From Leptobrachium leishanense (taxonomy: Eukaryota; Chordata; Amphibia; Anura; Megophryidae): a DNA stretch of 64,000 nucleotides. Shown here in pieces: positions 1 to 11,434 of this stretch. The notes beneath the pieces were generated by a model. It saw only the letters and a list, made by a program, of their open reading frames with translations, was not told the DNA's origin and searched no databases. How positions within the stretch are numbered: position 1 is the first letter of the stretch; each line of letters begins with the position of its first letter. The position numbers and the translations under genes were made by a program. Location of the stretch: positions 8,620,182 through 8,684,181 of the forward strand of contig CM019068.1 of NCBI GenBank assembly GCA_009667805.1, in the 5' to 3' direction.

Positions 1-3000
1 AGAGTCGGTGGACAGACGCACTCTTTTGTCTGTGACAAAACCTCCAGCGGCACTGAACGTCCTTTCAGAAAGCATGCTGGATGAAGGGCAACCTAGTAGC
101 TGCATAGCATATTGGCTACGTTTTGTCCAGTGATCCAATCTCAACACCCAGTAAGCCAGTGGATCATCTGCTGTAAAGGTATCCAGGTCTGCCCTTGCCC
201 CTAAGTAGTCCTGCACCATATGGTGAAGACGCTGGCAATGGGTGCCTACATTTGACGTCCCTGGGCGTCGTGGACTAAAAAAATTTAAAAAGGCATCAGT
301 CAAGCGGCCCCGGCATTCACCGCTCTTCCTCTGATCATCCGCAGCCTCAGAAGCACCTGTGTCATCACTTGGTAACCTACCAGTGCCTGGAAAGGTGTTA
401 CACAAGTGTCGCTTTAGAGCGTCCTCAAGTTGTTTCATCCTGTCCTTCCTCTGTGCGGACAGGATGAGCTCTGCAACTTTACCCTTGTATCGTGGATCAA
501 GAAGGCTTGCCAACCAGTAATGATCCCTCTCCTTGACAGCACGAATCCTGGGGTCCTTTAGCAGGCTTTGCAGGATAAGGGAGTCAATGCAGCATAGGTT
601 GGAGGTGGCATTAGCTTCCGAGTCTTCCTGGTCAATGAGGATTACCCCATCGTGCACTTCCTCCTCCCAGCCACGTACTAGTCCTTGGGTTTCTGGGCAC
701 ACAAAACCCTCCCTTGAGGAATCCCCACCTTCAATGCCCCCACTACTTAAATATTCCTCCTCCTCCTCATCCTCCTCATCCTCCTCCTGTCTGATCTGAG
801 GACCCGCAGGAATGCTGTCTGCGTAAAGACTGGGGCCTTGACTGGGAAGGCCTCCTCTTCCTCCCGCTGCTCTGCCTCTAGTGCCACATCTATAATTCCC
901 CGCAGAGTGCGCTCCAGCAGGAACACTAAAGGAATTGTGTCACTGATGCATGCACTGACCCTGCTCACCATCCTCATTGCCTCCTCAGATAGTGACAGTA
1001 CAGTGCATGCATCCTTGATCATCAGCCACTGTGGGGGGGGGGGAAACAAGTTGACCTGAACCTGTCCTTGTGCCATACTCACACAGGTACTCATTGAGGG
1101 CCCTCTGCTGCTTGTGCAGATGCTGCAGCATTGCTAATGTCGAGTTCCACCTGGTGGGCATGTCACAGATCAGACGGTTTGTGGGAATGTGGAATTCTCT
1201 TTGAATTTCTGCAAGGCGAACACTTGCTGGGAATGACCGTCTGAAGTGGCTGCAGACTTTTCTGGCCTGGCTGAGAAGCTCTGCCAGCCCTGGGTACCTG
1301 GTTAGGAAATGCTGTACCACCAGATTTCGGAGGTGTGCTAGGCATGGTACATGCGTCAACTTACCCTGGCGTTGGGCGGAGAGAAGGTTGCTGCCATTAT
1401 TACAGACGTCCATTCCTAGCTCAAGCTGGCGTGGTGTTAACCATCTCTGCACCTGCCCCTGCAGAGCTGACAGAATTTCTGGCCCGGTGTGGCTCCTGTC
1501 CCCTAAACAAACCAGCTCAAGCACAGTATGGCATCTCTTTGCTTGAGCCATTGCGTAGCCCCTGCCACGCATCGGTTTAACTGCCACTTTGCCAGAGACA
1601 GAGAAGAAGGAGGAGGAGGAAGAGGTGGTGGAGCAGACAGACCTCATATAAGCAGCTTTCAGGAGGCGTGGTGGATGAACAAACTCCAGCACAGAGCTTG
1701 GATCCCTCCAGCTGCAATCAGACTTACCCAGTGTGCCGTGAAGGAAATGTAACGGCCCTGTCCATGCTTGCTGGACCACGTGTCTAAAGTCATGTGCACC
1801 TTTGCTGCTGACTGCCTTTCCAATGACTCCATAACATTGTGTTCCATGCGCTGGTATAGTGCTGGAATGGCCTTCCGTGAAAAGAAATGGCATTTTGGAA
1901 CCTGCCACTGTGGTACAGCACATTCAGCAAATTCACAGAAGGAAGCAGAGTCCACCAGCTGGAAAGGCAGCAGCTGTAATGCGAGTAATTTTGCTAAGCT
2001 GGTATTTAGATGCTGTGCTTGGGGATGGTTGGAACTAAATTTTTCTCACGCTGCAGCAGCTGGGGCAACGTAATCTGACTGCGTAAATCTTCAGCTGATG
2101 GGATGCTGTCACATTTTGAGGAAGGACCTGGTACACCCATTACTGTAGCATCATCCCTGTCAGTGGAGGTTGTAGGCAATGACATGGCAGGACATATAGT
2201 GGGGGTAGAGACAGATGATGAGGAGGAGGACCTATGCAAAGTGTTGTGCCAGCGGGATGCGTGGCAGGTGGTCATATGTCACCTCAAGCATGTAGTACCC
2301 AAGCGTGGGATGTCTTTCCCACACTTGATCCTCATCTGACATAGATTACAAATAGCAACGGTGCGGTTTGCTGCACATTTCTTAAAGAACTCCCAGACAG
2401 CAGACTTCCTGTACATGTGCTTTGAGACAACAGCGCTCTGCACCTGAGCAGCTTTGACTTCTGATGCCTTGGACTGGCTACGGTTGGTCATAGAGGATGT
2501 TGTGCCTCGTGTTTGTTGTTCCTCCTCCTCCTCATATGAGTCCTCTGTTCGATCAGGCACCCAGGTGGAGTCAGTGACCTCATCATCATTGTCATCACCC
2601 CCTATCTCTTCGTCACTGGAGCCAACCTCGCAATATGCTGCAGCTGCTGGGGGAACATGAGTGCCAGTTATTTGTGTGTCACTGGCACCCCCTTCCTCTA
2701 GGTTCATTATACTCCCTTCCTCAACCTCAGAGATTGAATCAGAGCACTGTACTTGCTGCGGATCCTCAAGCAGCATGTCACTCTCATTGTAGTCAAACAA
2801 TTCAGCTGACTCCTCCGTGTATGTTGGTGAGGCTACGGCAGGAGTAGCTGTGGACATGGAGGCTGCAATAGATGCTTTGTCACCAGAGGTGGACTGTAAA
2901 ACACTACAAGCCTGGCTGGCAGAGGACTCGGAGGATGAGGATGGCCTGGTTAGCCAATCCACCAAATCCTCTGTATGTTGCTGCTGCTTAAGACGGCCAG

Positions 3001-3147
3001 CACCAGTTAGAAAGGACAAGCGTGCCCCTGCAGAGGATGCACCACGTCCACGATGACCAGAGGCACAGCCTCCCGACACAGAGGCTGCTTGCCCTCTTAT
3101 CTGTGTCTGGGAGCGTCTGCCTGTCCTATTTTGGTCTTTCTGACATG
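1..3147 (-). pseudogene. hAT-superfamily transposase, BED zinc finger to hATC domain, decayed, 3' end outside window
   Basis: Minus-strand remnant of a hAT transposase. The N-terminal part (about 3079-2279) is Ser/Glu-rich and ends in a BED zinc finger with KSAVWEFFKKCAAN and CNLCQMRIKCG (about 2450-2290). An in-frame TGA at about 2276-2278 separates this from HMTTCHASRWHN, the last zinc-ligand part; it looks like a CGA-to-TGA change. The catalytic core follows across a frameshift near 1950: TLDTWSS, GKLTHVPCLAHLRNLVVQHF and LICDMPTRWNSTLAMLQHL. At 1-160 the dimerisation region reads YWVLRLDHWTKRSQYAMQ and then SERTFSAAGGF, a classic hATC motif. A possible original start ATG lies at about 3145-3147 in good context, but the frame breaks a few codons later. 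The element continues left of base 1. hAT transposases act in the nucleus on short TIRs and give 8-bp TSDs; this copy cannot make a full protein. The fragment at 40660-40814 is its close relative. Confidence 0.88.
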
Positions 3148-3167
3148 GTGAGTGATATATAGATTAA

Positions 3168-3290
3168 AGATATACAGAACTCTGATTCAACTCTGTTATA
3201 AAAATTGGAGATATGCAGAACTCTGATTCAACTGTATTATCTAGACTAAAGATTTCCATAACTCTGGTATAACTCAGTGAGACGGGATTT
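3168..3290. repeat. Short 41-bp tandem repeat, three degenerate units
   Basis: Units start at about 3168, 3209 and 3250, each beginning AGAT(A/T)T and carrying the core CAGAACTCTGATTCAACT, degraded in the third. It lies just upstream of the hAT transposase start and could belong to the element's 5' region or to host DNA. I could not find the hAT 5' terminal inverted repeat here. Confidence 0.6.
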
Positions 3291-4149
3291 CTATTTCAAC
3301 CTCTCGCCAATCGATGTAAGATTCATTCCCAGCCGGTCGCATTGCGCATCTTCTCGGTGTAACGTGTGGGGGACCTGTGTTTAACCGGAGACATTAGTGG
3401 AACCGATGTGACAATGTCAGCGGCGTTATCAAACATCAGCGCAACTGGAATAAAACTGTCACAACAAGCGGAGGAAACCTTTACAATAAAATAAAGACAA
3501 TATACAGTTCTCTTTCAATCGGCGCAGCAAATAAATGTGCCAGAAATCACCGCGCTCGCAGCCTCGGGCCGTCGCACTGCTCGGGACCAATTTAATGAGA
3601 TTTATAATGAATAACATAACATAAATTAGGAGAGGGCGCTGCACGGGTCTGCTAACACCGAGCAGGAGCGCTTACACAACAAATGTGCATTTTAAACACA
3701 TACATCAGGGACAGAGATTTGGAAATTGGACAGAGCAGCCGAGACGTTAATCTTCTCTTCCTCCCAGCGACAGCTGAGCTCCGGCACTCCAGCTCTCGCG
3801 GACTACAAGTGCCAGAATCCTCACTCAGCCTCTTGGGAATGATAGTTAATTGTTGCTTCTAGCCAAGTAACGTACCTGCGTTTTCCACTGCTCTTTTCAT
3901 GGTCGGATTAAAAAAACTTAACTGAAGATTTTGTGAATTGTTAATTGACTGAAAAGTGTCTGAAATTTAACAGAAACTTAAAACTGAAGATAAAAATTTT
4001 ATCAGCAGGAAAAAAACGATTACTTGAATCAGAAAATGATGAAAAAAATGAATGAACTGCACGGAAATGTGTTGAAATGGGTCATTATATAAAAAACTAG
4101 TATTATTCTTATCACTGAAACCTGGTGATCTCCTTCTCCATTCCTAACC
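3291..4149. other. No gene seen
   Basis: Mixed-composition DNA. 3300-3850 is relatively GC-rich with scattered CpG, 3880-4100 is A-rich. I see no protein domain, RNA gene or clear repeat. Short open frames here are not supported by any family resemblance. Confidence 0.5.
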
Positions 4150-4935
4150 TCACACATGGTGGACTTCACTTCACCCATACCACCAGGAGATAGGTATCAG
4201 CACCAAGGACAACAGCTCTGTGTGGCTCCGGAGCAAAAGATCCCCCTGTCCTTGGTGCTGAAATATGTTTCAGCACCAATGACAGCACCTGCCAAACGCA
4301 GTCGGACTGAAGAAAATCTGCATCTAGCAAAGAAAAAAGCCTCATTGTTTTAACATAATTGGGAATCCATAAATTTCACCTGAAGAATACAAAAAATACT
4401 TAAATAAATATAAAAAATCTATAAATAAAAAGGCTTTTTGCTACAAATGAAAATAATAAATGGTTGAATAAATATTTAATAGAAGTTTTTTTACATTGAA
4501 ATCAATGGGATTCGCCTGTTTAAACCTGTTGAACGAACCACCGAAAATCAGGGCATTTCACTGACATTTCGGTGCCGTTCGCTGTTTCTGAATAGATTAA
4601 CCATTACTTATCTATGGGGGATTTCACTGCTGCTGAATCCCAACAAACAGCACCATGGTGATGTCCAAGGCCTGTGGTGCTTAATACAACAGATTCAGCA
4701 CCACAGCCAATAGACAGGAACACGGTGCTGAATCTGTGAAACAAGTGAAACAGTATAACGAAACGATTCGTGAAAACAATAGCAATTTGTTATATTCCAT
4801 TTTGTTTTGCTTTGTTTTCGTTCTGTTTCAGACGGAACTGATTCTTTATTCTGGAAGTGCTTCTGAAATACGAATCGGTATAATTTTGTCCGAATTGCGA
4901 TTCGCAACAAAATGAAACGCACATATCTACAACAG
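4150..4935 (+). mobile_element. Non-autonomous DNA element, family Y, copy 1
   Basis: This stretch matches 34850-36058 in order: a hairpin-forming GTCCTTGGTGCTGAAA motif, a CAAACGCAG(T/C)... segment, an AT-rich middle with AATAAA-like stretches, then CAATGGGATTCGCCTGTTTA and CCACCGAAAATCAGGGCATT. It ends with a purine-pyrimidine tract closing in AAACGCACATATCT. The right end resembles a decayed hAT terminus (compare GCACATCTCTA at 36045-36058). There is no coding capacity; the 65-aa open frame at 4156 lies inside the repeat. No target duplication was found. Confidence 0.6.
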
Positions 4936-5784
4936 AGGTTCTGAACGTGTGATCTTCAGCGTGGACTTGGGGTAACGTAAGGATTTAATGCTTTACTATT
5001 CCTACAAGAACCCTGAATGATACAATTTGCAAAACGCCTGGGAATGTGCTGAAGCAGTGGGTTTGCAAATATATTGTAACCATGTATAGGAAACGTAGAG
5101 AATGTCTGGAGATAAGGGCTCACATAATGTATTATATCCAGAATCGTGGACACAATCCGCGTATCGCCCTCTGATTTACATTAGTGACAGATGCTGGAGC
5201 CGGCAGCCGCGTCGCACTGTGTTCAAGGTCGCGTATTGGATGAGATAAAACAATTCATTTTTTTATTGTATTAAACCCCTTTTGTTTTCTCAGTTTGCTT
5301 TGTTATATTTTTGTGGGGCGGGGGAGGGGGACCCTCTATGATAAACCTCCCCATACATACAAGAGATAAATGGATTTTATTACAGGGACTCAAGAAAGAT
5401 AAAACATTTCCCTGAAAGATTAATGCAATTTATTAACAGGGGAAAAAAGTGATGAAAATGTCCCCAAGAGTTTAATAGGGTTAATTCAAGAGCCTCCGAA
5501 TATCCAAGCTTTTAAAATCAGAATTTAATGCAATATGATAAAAACTGAGACATTTAGGCTGGCGGCACACGAGCGTTTCTCAGAGAGAGAAACTCTGTGC
5601 TCTCAGCGTACAAAGTGCGATCCTCCTGTGGAGAATCGCGCTTTGTATCCCCGTCAGCGTCCGTCTAGCTTTTTGACGGGGAGGGCTTTTGCACGCCCGG
5701 TGGTTAGCCCTCCCCGTCAAAACGGCACAGCTGCAGGGAAGTGCAGACGCACGAAAGCATAAGTACGCTCATGTGCCGCCAGTC
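4936..5784. other. No gene seen
   Basis: Low-complexity and unique-looking DNA. About 5550-5785 contains GC-richer sequence with a self-complementary look (GGGGAGGGCTTTTGCACG and nearby CCTCCCCGTCAAAACGGC), possibly an old palindromic MITE. No protein or RNA family is recognisable. Confidence 0.4.
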
Positions 5785-6330
5785 TTAGGGGAGTATTCAG
5801 AGAGCACCAAAATGTCCCTGATATTTCAGTGCTCTCTCGTTCCCTGCACTTCCCTGCACGTCGGGGAATCAAAGTTCCCAACCCTGCGGTGAATTCAGCA
5901 TTAACCGCAGGGTCCCCGGAGTGCAGGGAAAACCTGCTGCAAGCCTGCCGTAAACCCGCGGCAAGCCTGCCGAGCATCTACCGAAAACCCACAGAAACCT
6001 GTCCAGAACTGCCGAAAAAAACACGCTGAACATGTCGGAAAAAGCCGCAGAGCCGTCGATCACAGCACAGACCAGCCGCTGGAAAAAGTCGACAAGCTGA
6101 CAAATGGAGTAAAACGACAAAAACAGTACGCTTGAAAGTGTGAAAAGTGAAACACTGATTGCAAAAAAACTACTGAACGAAAATGTCTGGAATTAACATA
6201 TAAAATCCAATGAATGATAATAAAAAGGGCTGTTACAGAAAAATGAAAAAAATATTTTAAAAAAATAACAGAAATGTTTTGCTGAAAAAATCCTGAAAAA
6301 TGCCCAAAAGATCCAAAAAAAAGCTGTTAT
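5785..6330 (+). mobile_element. MITE family X, 5' half
   Basis: Starts with AGTATTCAGAGAGCACC, a variant of the family terminus GGGTTATTCAGAGAG. It continues with the GC-rich block AACCCTGCGGTGAATTCAGC / CCGCAGGGTCCCCGGAGTGC and then the landmark ACTACTGAACGAAAATGTCTGG, followed by AATGATAATAAAAAGGGCTGTTACAG. The 3' half present in the full copy at 27046-27936 is missing. Non-coding. Confidence 0.7.
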
Positions 6331-7090
6331 GTATTAGCAGCTCCCTAGTAACAGCTCCATGACATGTGAGTCTTTATGTCAGCAGCTTGGCTCATAATAT
6401 TAGGATGCTCCTCAAAGATACTGGCCCCCAGGTCAACACTAGTACCCTTTCTTTAAATCCATTGGAAAATTGGACTGTCATAGCTACCACTAGAAACATC
6501 TCCACTTAATCACAGATTATGGTTCTGCTTGGAATGAGCCCTCAATACACTAGAAAAACTCCTCCATTACAGCCGATAATTATGCACCTTTCATGACTTT
6601 GGCTCAACACAAGTTTCTGGACATGAAAACCACATTGAGGAGGAGAGTTGCAACATATGTAGAGTATACGGTTTATAGAGGAAACATCATTCACTCTTTG
6701 ACCACTTTGGAGGAATCTCAGTTGTTCTTGGCAGAAAATCCGAATAATGGAACAGACACTAAAATTCCAAAATGTGTTATTTAATCGGACACACAAAGAA
6801 TAACATTTTGGCAGCCTTTCCCTTGAATCTTCCCATTAAGAAATGTCCTTCACCGATGTTCTTCGACAAAGGAATAAGATGAAAGTGGCTTTGTTCCAAT
6901 GGTTGAAGAGACCGGCACAAGAAATGAAAGCCTACATGTGCAGAATGGAACAGGATCTGCCATCTTGAACCGTGATGTCATGCACATGCATAGTCATGTG
7001 ACCGGCGGCCATCTTGGAAAGACCAACACAATACTGAACGTGAAACTCTTTTCATTAGGACATGGCTACTTAAACGAATTGCATTTCTGT
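6331..7090. other. No gene seen
   Basis: Unique-looking DNA with short open frames of 63-87 codons that have no recognisable family. Text at 6900-7090 may belong to the same old repeat as the hammerhead-like motif that follows, because analogous motifs elsewhere in the window also sit at the end of dispersed repeats. Confidence 0.4.
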
Positions 7091-7098
7091 ATTTACAT

Positions 7099-7148
7099 TA
7101 TACCCACTGAGGAAACCTTTCCAGCGAAACACATTTGTGGTATATTAT
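7099..7148 (+). ncRNA. Degenerate hammerhead-ribozyme-like motif
   Basis: Contains CTGAGGA (7107-7113) and GAAA (7126-7129), the two conserved core strings of a hammerhead in the right order. The flanks can pair as stem I: TATACCCA before CTGAGGA against TGTGGTATA after the core, eight pairs with one bulged base. Stem II (7114-7125) no longer pairs well, and the palindrome ACGCGT of the good copy at 58023-58028 is ACACAT here. Probably a dead copy. Confidence 0.45.
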
Positions 7149-9599
7149 TTTTGTTTTATTAACAAATTACTAGTTTATTAATCAACACAGCCTGTCCTGA
7201 TCCTTATCTTTAAGACCTACAATCCAGCCACTTCCTGAGGACTACCGGGAGTGATGGGAGGTCCGGTGCTCCCTTGATTCACACCTGTATTTCGGTGTCG
7301 ATTATCAAAGAGCACCAAGACATGTGAGCAAGTGACCATTATTTGCCATTTAAATCCAGGTAAACAGTTTGCACATATAGTATATGATTATACCGAGTTG
7401 TATGAGTTAAGAAATACTGTAACCAATGGAGGTCATAGAAGATAGAGTCATTAAGTACAAGAGCTGATACTCAACATTCATTGGACATGCCATGTCCCCT
7501 GCAGTCAACAGTCAATATTTACAGCTACAGGTACAGTCACTTATATAGCACCAAACAATTCCGCAGTGCTTTACAATGGGGAAGTGCAAACATGGGACAT
7601 AATATAGATACATAAAGAACAGATGTCCATAGGATAATTTCCCTTCTGATACAGCACTTTATACAGGTGCTGAGCCAGACAAGCCATGAGCTTACAAGCT
7701 AACAGACAGAGGGAAGTGAAACAAAAGTGGGCAGGGAGAGTGTGGAGTTGGTGCCCAGAAAGAATATAACAGGGATTGCGTGGGAAGGAGCAGAAGCTTG
7801 GGTTTGAACAGGGTAATAAGAAAGAAAAGAGGAAGCACCTGGAAGGGAGAGCTATGAGTTTAGGCCCGGGACTGGGTGGGATGGCGGATGGTTGGATGGG
7901 TGAGACTACAGAGTGGAAATGCAATAGCTGGAGAAGGTGATAGTTGTGGATAGTGTGCTGTATGGAGAAAGGCACACAGATTTAGGAAGAGTGAGCTTTG
8001 TATGAGAAGCATTTACGACAGGGGAGGGGATGAGGAAGCAAAATGATGTTGAGGGTGTAACAAAAAGGTGGTAAAAATTTAGAAAGAAAAAAGAAAATGG
8101 CAGAAATTAATACATAAATGCAAATATATATAATATGGACAGTAGGAGCATAGTGGAGGTTGTGGAGGATGACATGGTGATTGCAGAATGTGTTGGGTTG
8201 TTTCAGAGTGGAAAACGCAGGAGCTGGGATGTTGTGGATAGTGTGTTGTACGAAGAAAGTTTTACCACAGTTACCGTTTATATTGTTTCAATAGATTGAC
8301 CGTCAAATAGCCTTAATAGGACGGAACCTCAATGAATGCTTATCTGTTGAGTTTTCCCCCATTGATACTTTCGCCTGCCATTGGAATGACCTCTGCTTGT
8401 CTTGATATATTGCATTTTAATTTTATTTATTCATATTACAATCCCTTTATGCTTTCAATGTATTTGTGTAAAATTTCTCTGGAAATTTTTTAAATAAGGA
8501 ATAAAAAACAAAACAGTATCCCACCTCGAGTTTTTAAATCATAATAGAATAACATTGATAGATTTCTGTAGAACGCTGGATTTCTAAACACAGAGTTTGA
8601 AATAACATTTTGAAGATGTTACCGTAAGATAAAAAGCAAAGTGTCTGTGCTCCAGCTTCTAAATAATAACAGAGGGACACGTGGTCAGCCCTAAGCTTAA
8701 ATAATTATTCAAGCAGCGAAGCCAATCGAATGTTTGTGATGAAATCGCGTGGCCTGGTGGAGAGGAGGGGATGTGTCAGGCGTGTTATGGAGATGTTATC
8801 GGCAGATAAAGCACAACGGCTAAAATAATGTCATTAATCCTAAAATGCGCGTCCGGCTGAATGCAAAGACAAAGATGATCTCACGAAAGGGATTGCGGGG
8901 ACTGACAGCACGTGCCTAAATGAAACCAATTAATACTGTGTTTTATTGCTGACTCACAATGAAATGTCCAGAGCGAGGCTCATTGATAGACGTGGCCTTA
9001 ATTTAGAACAATGAGTGCAACAAATTATCTCGTAATTATACGACAATGGGAATCCAGCAGCCGTATACAGACAGTAATTTAACTGATGTGAACGAAGCAG
9101 AACAAAACAGTGAATCGTTAGACGAATGAACAGCCTGTACATTTATTGACATATTTTTGTATCTGTCTTCGCATCAATGTCCTCGTTGCATGTGAATACA
9201 AAGTAGCAGGTCATGAGACGCGGGATGCATGTTCTGGAGCGTGCTCGCCGGTGACACTGATTCGTCTCTGCACAATAATTGGAAGATGCTCTTGAAAAGA
9301 CTTGTCATTTCGTAGTTTGATGCGTTTGCTAATTTCCCGTTAAAGTGCGTCTGTCGCCTGAAATGTTCTTCCCACAAATTCATTATCAAAACAATAATCA
9401 TGTAGAGGGCTTTGCTGTCATCAATCCAAGCTCAGTGAGTCTAGGAGTGAATGCCAATTGATGACCTGCGAGCGTCTCAGCGTGATGGCCGCCATCTCTC
9501 ACATCACTGTTTTCAAAACCTCAGTCACAAATAATCAAAAAAAGGAAGAGAATCTTGAGATGATGTCAGAGACAATGTAACGAAATGTGCTCCCTCCCA
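7149..9599. other. No gene seen; old repeat traces
   Basis: 7525-7580 carries CACTTATATAGCACCAAACA and CCGCAGTGCTTTACAA, a motif that recurs (reverse orientation) near 54640-54690 and is typical of an interspersed-repeat tail. 7890-7975 and 8190-8270 share a weak direct repeat (GTTGTGGATAGTGTG(C/T)TGTA). The rest, 8280-9599, looks unique and non-coding. Confidence 0.4.
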
Positions 9600-9695
9600 C
9601 CCAACACAACAGACTGGTCATCAAAAGGCCAGTACCACCAAAAACCTCACATGTGTTTTGTTTTTCTCTTGTATGTTTAGAAAATATATTCCTGT
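9600..9695 (+). repeat. Dispersed repeat immediately 5' of the 42-bp array
   Basis: The stretch with CCAGTACCACCAAAAACC, ACACATGTGTTTTG and TTGTATGTTTAGAAAATAT matches the reverse complement of 52918-53015 over about 90 bp. Class unknown. It ends where the 42-bp array starts. Confidence 0.65.
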
Positions 9696-11243
9696 ACATG
9701 TGTCACTGGGTGCATCCATTGTGTGATATTTTCCTCTATATGTGTCACTGGGCGCATCCATTGTGTGATATTTCCCTCTATATGTGTCACTGGGCGCATC
9801 CATTGTGTGATATTTCCCTCTATATGTGTCACTGGGTGCATCCATTGTGTGATATTTTCCTCTATATGTGTCACAGGGTGCATCCATTGTGTGATATTTT
9901 CCTCTATATGTGTCACAGGGTGCATCCATTGTGTGATATTTTCCTCTCTATGCGTCACTGGCGCATCCATTGTGTGATATTTTCCTCTATATGTGTCACT
10001 GGGTGCATCCACTGTGTGATATTTTCCTCTATATGTGTCACAGGGTGCATCCATTGTGTGATATTTTCCTCTTTATGTGTCACTGGGTGCATCCATTGTG
10101 TGATATTTTCCTCTATATGTGTCACAGGGTGCATCCATTGTGTGATATTTTCCTCTATATGTGTCACAGGGGCATCCATTGTGTGATATTTCCCTCTATA
10201 TGTGTCACTGGGTGCATCCATTGTGTGATATTTTCCTCTATATGTGTCACTGGGTGCATCCATTGTGTGATATTTTCCTCTATATGTGTCACAGGGTGCA
10301 TCCATTGTGTGATATTTCCCTCTATATGTGTCACTGGGCGCATCCATTGTGTGATATTTCCCTCTATATGTGTCACTGGGTGCATCCATTGTGTGATATT
10401 TTCCTCTATATGTGTCACAGGGTGCATCCATTGTGTGATATTTTCCTCTATATGTGTCACAGGGTGCATCCATTGTGTGATATTTTCCTCTCTATGCGTC
10501 ACTGGGCGCATCCATTGTGTGATATTTTCCTCTATATGTGTCACTGGGTGCATCCACTGTGTGATATTTTCCTCTATATGTGTCACAGGGTGCATCCATT
10601 GTGTGATATTTTCCTCTTTATGTGTCACTGGGTGCATCCATTGTGTGATATTTTCCTCTATATGTGTCACAGGGTGCATCCATTGTGTGATATTTTCCTC
10701 TATATGTGTCACAGGGTGCATCCATTGTGTGATATTTTCCTCTATATGTGTCACAGGGTGCATCCATTGTGTGATATTTTCCTCTATATGTGTCACAGGG
10801 TGCATCCATTGTGTGATATTTTCCTCTTTATATGTCACTGGGTGCATCCATTGTGTGATATTTTCCTCTATATGTGTCACTGGGTGCATCCATTGTGTGA
10901 TATTTTCCTCTATATGTGTCACTGGGCGCATCCATTATGTGATATTTTCCTCTATATGTGTCACAGGGTGCATCCACTGTGTGATATTTTCCTCTATATG
11001 TGTCACAGGGTGCATCCATTGTGTGATATTTTCCTCTTTATGTGTCACTGGGTGCATCCATTGTGTGATATTTTCCTCTATATGTGTCACAGGGTGCATC
11101 CATTGTGTGATATTTTCCTCTATATGTGTCACAGGGTGCATCCATTGTGTGATATTTTCCTCTATATGTGTCACAGGGTGCATCCATTGTGTGATATTTT
11201 CCTCTTTATATGTCACTGGGTGCATCCATTGTGTGATATTCTG
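9696..11243. repeat. 42-bp tandem array, about 37 copies
   Basis: Head-to-tail units built on TGTGTGATATTTTCCTCTAT followed by ATGTGTCACTGGGTGCATCC. 42 is divisible by three and the unit lacks stops in several frames, so frames of up to 440 codons run through it; they are artefacts. Unit variants recur at fixed distances: CTCTATGCGTCAC at 9945 and 10490, and CATCCACTGTG near 10007, 10551 and 10971. This indicates higher-order duplication blocks of 13 and 10 units. Boundaries are a dispersed repeat on the left and unique sequence on the right. Confidence 0.95.
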
Positions 11244-11434
11244 TGTTGTATTTTTCCATCACTTGCTCATCGCTGTGTGGCTTTGGTCATAGAATGGAGT
11301 GAATGGGTCAGTCACCGACTCGCGTCATTGTATTGTGTGGGATGTATTCAAAGGACATAGCCAAGGTGTAGATTAGAAGTCTTTTAAGCTCCCGTTTTAT
11401 CTCATTCAGCTGCCAGCTCTTATTTCTGTTAGCC

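Noticed and set aside
9696..11243. CRISPR-like regularly spaced repeats
   Set aside because: Units are contiguous with no unique spacers, and the surrounding DNA is clearly eukaryotic.
9587..11360. Several long open frames (up to 440 codons) on both strands
   Set aside because: They run through the 42-bp array, whose unit is a multiple of three and stop-free in several frames. No domain, and overlapping frames are equally long.
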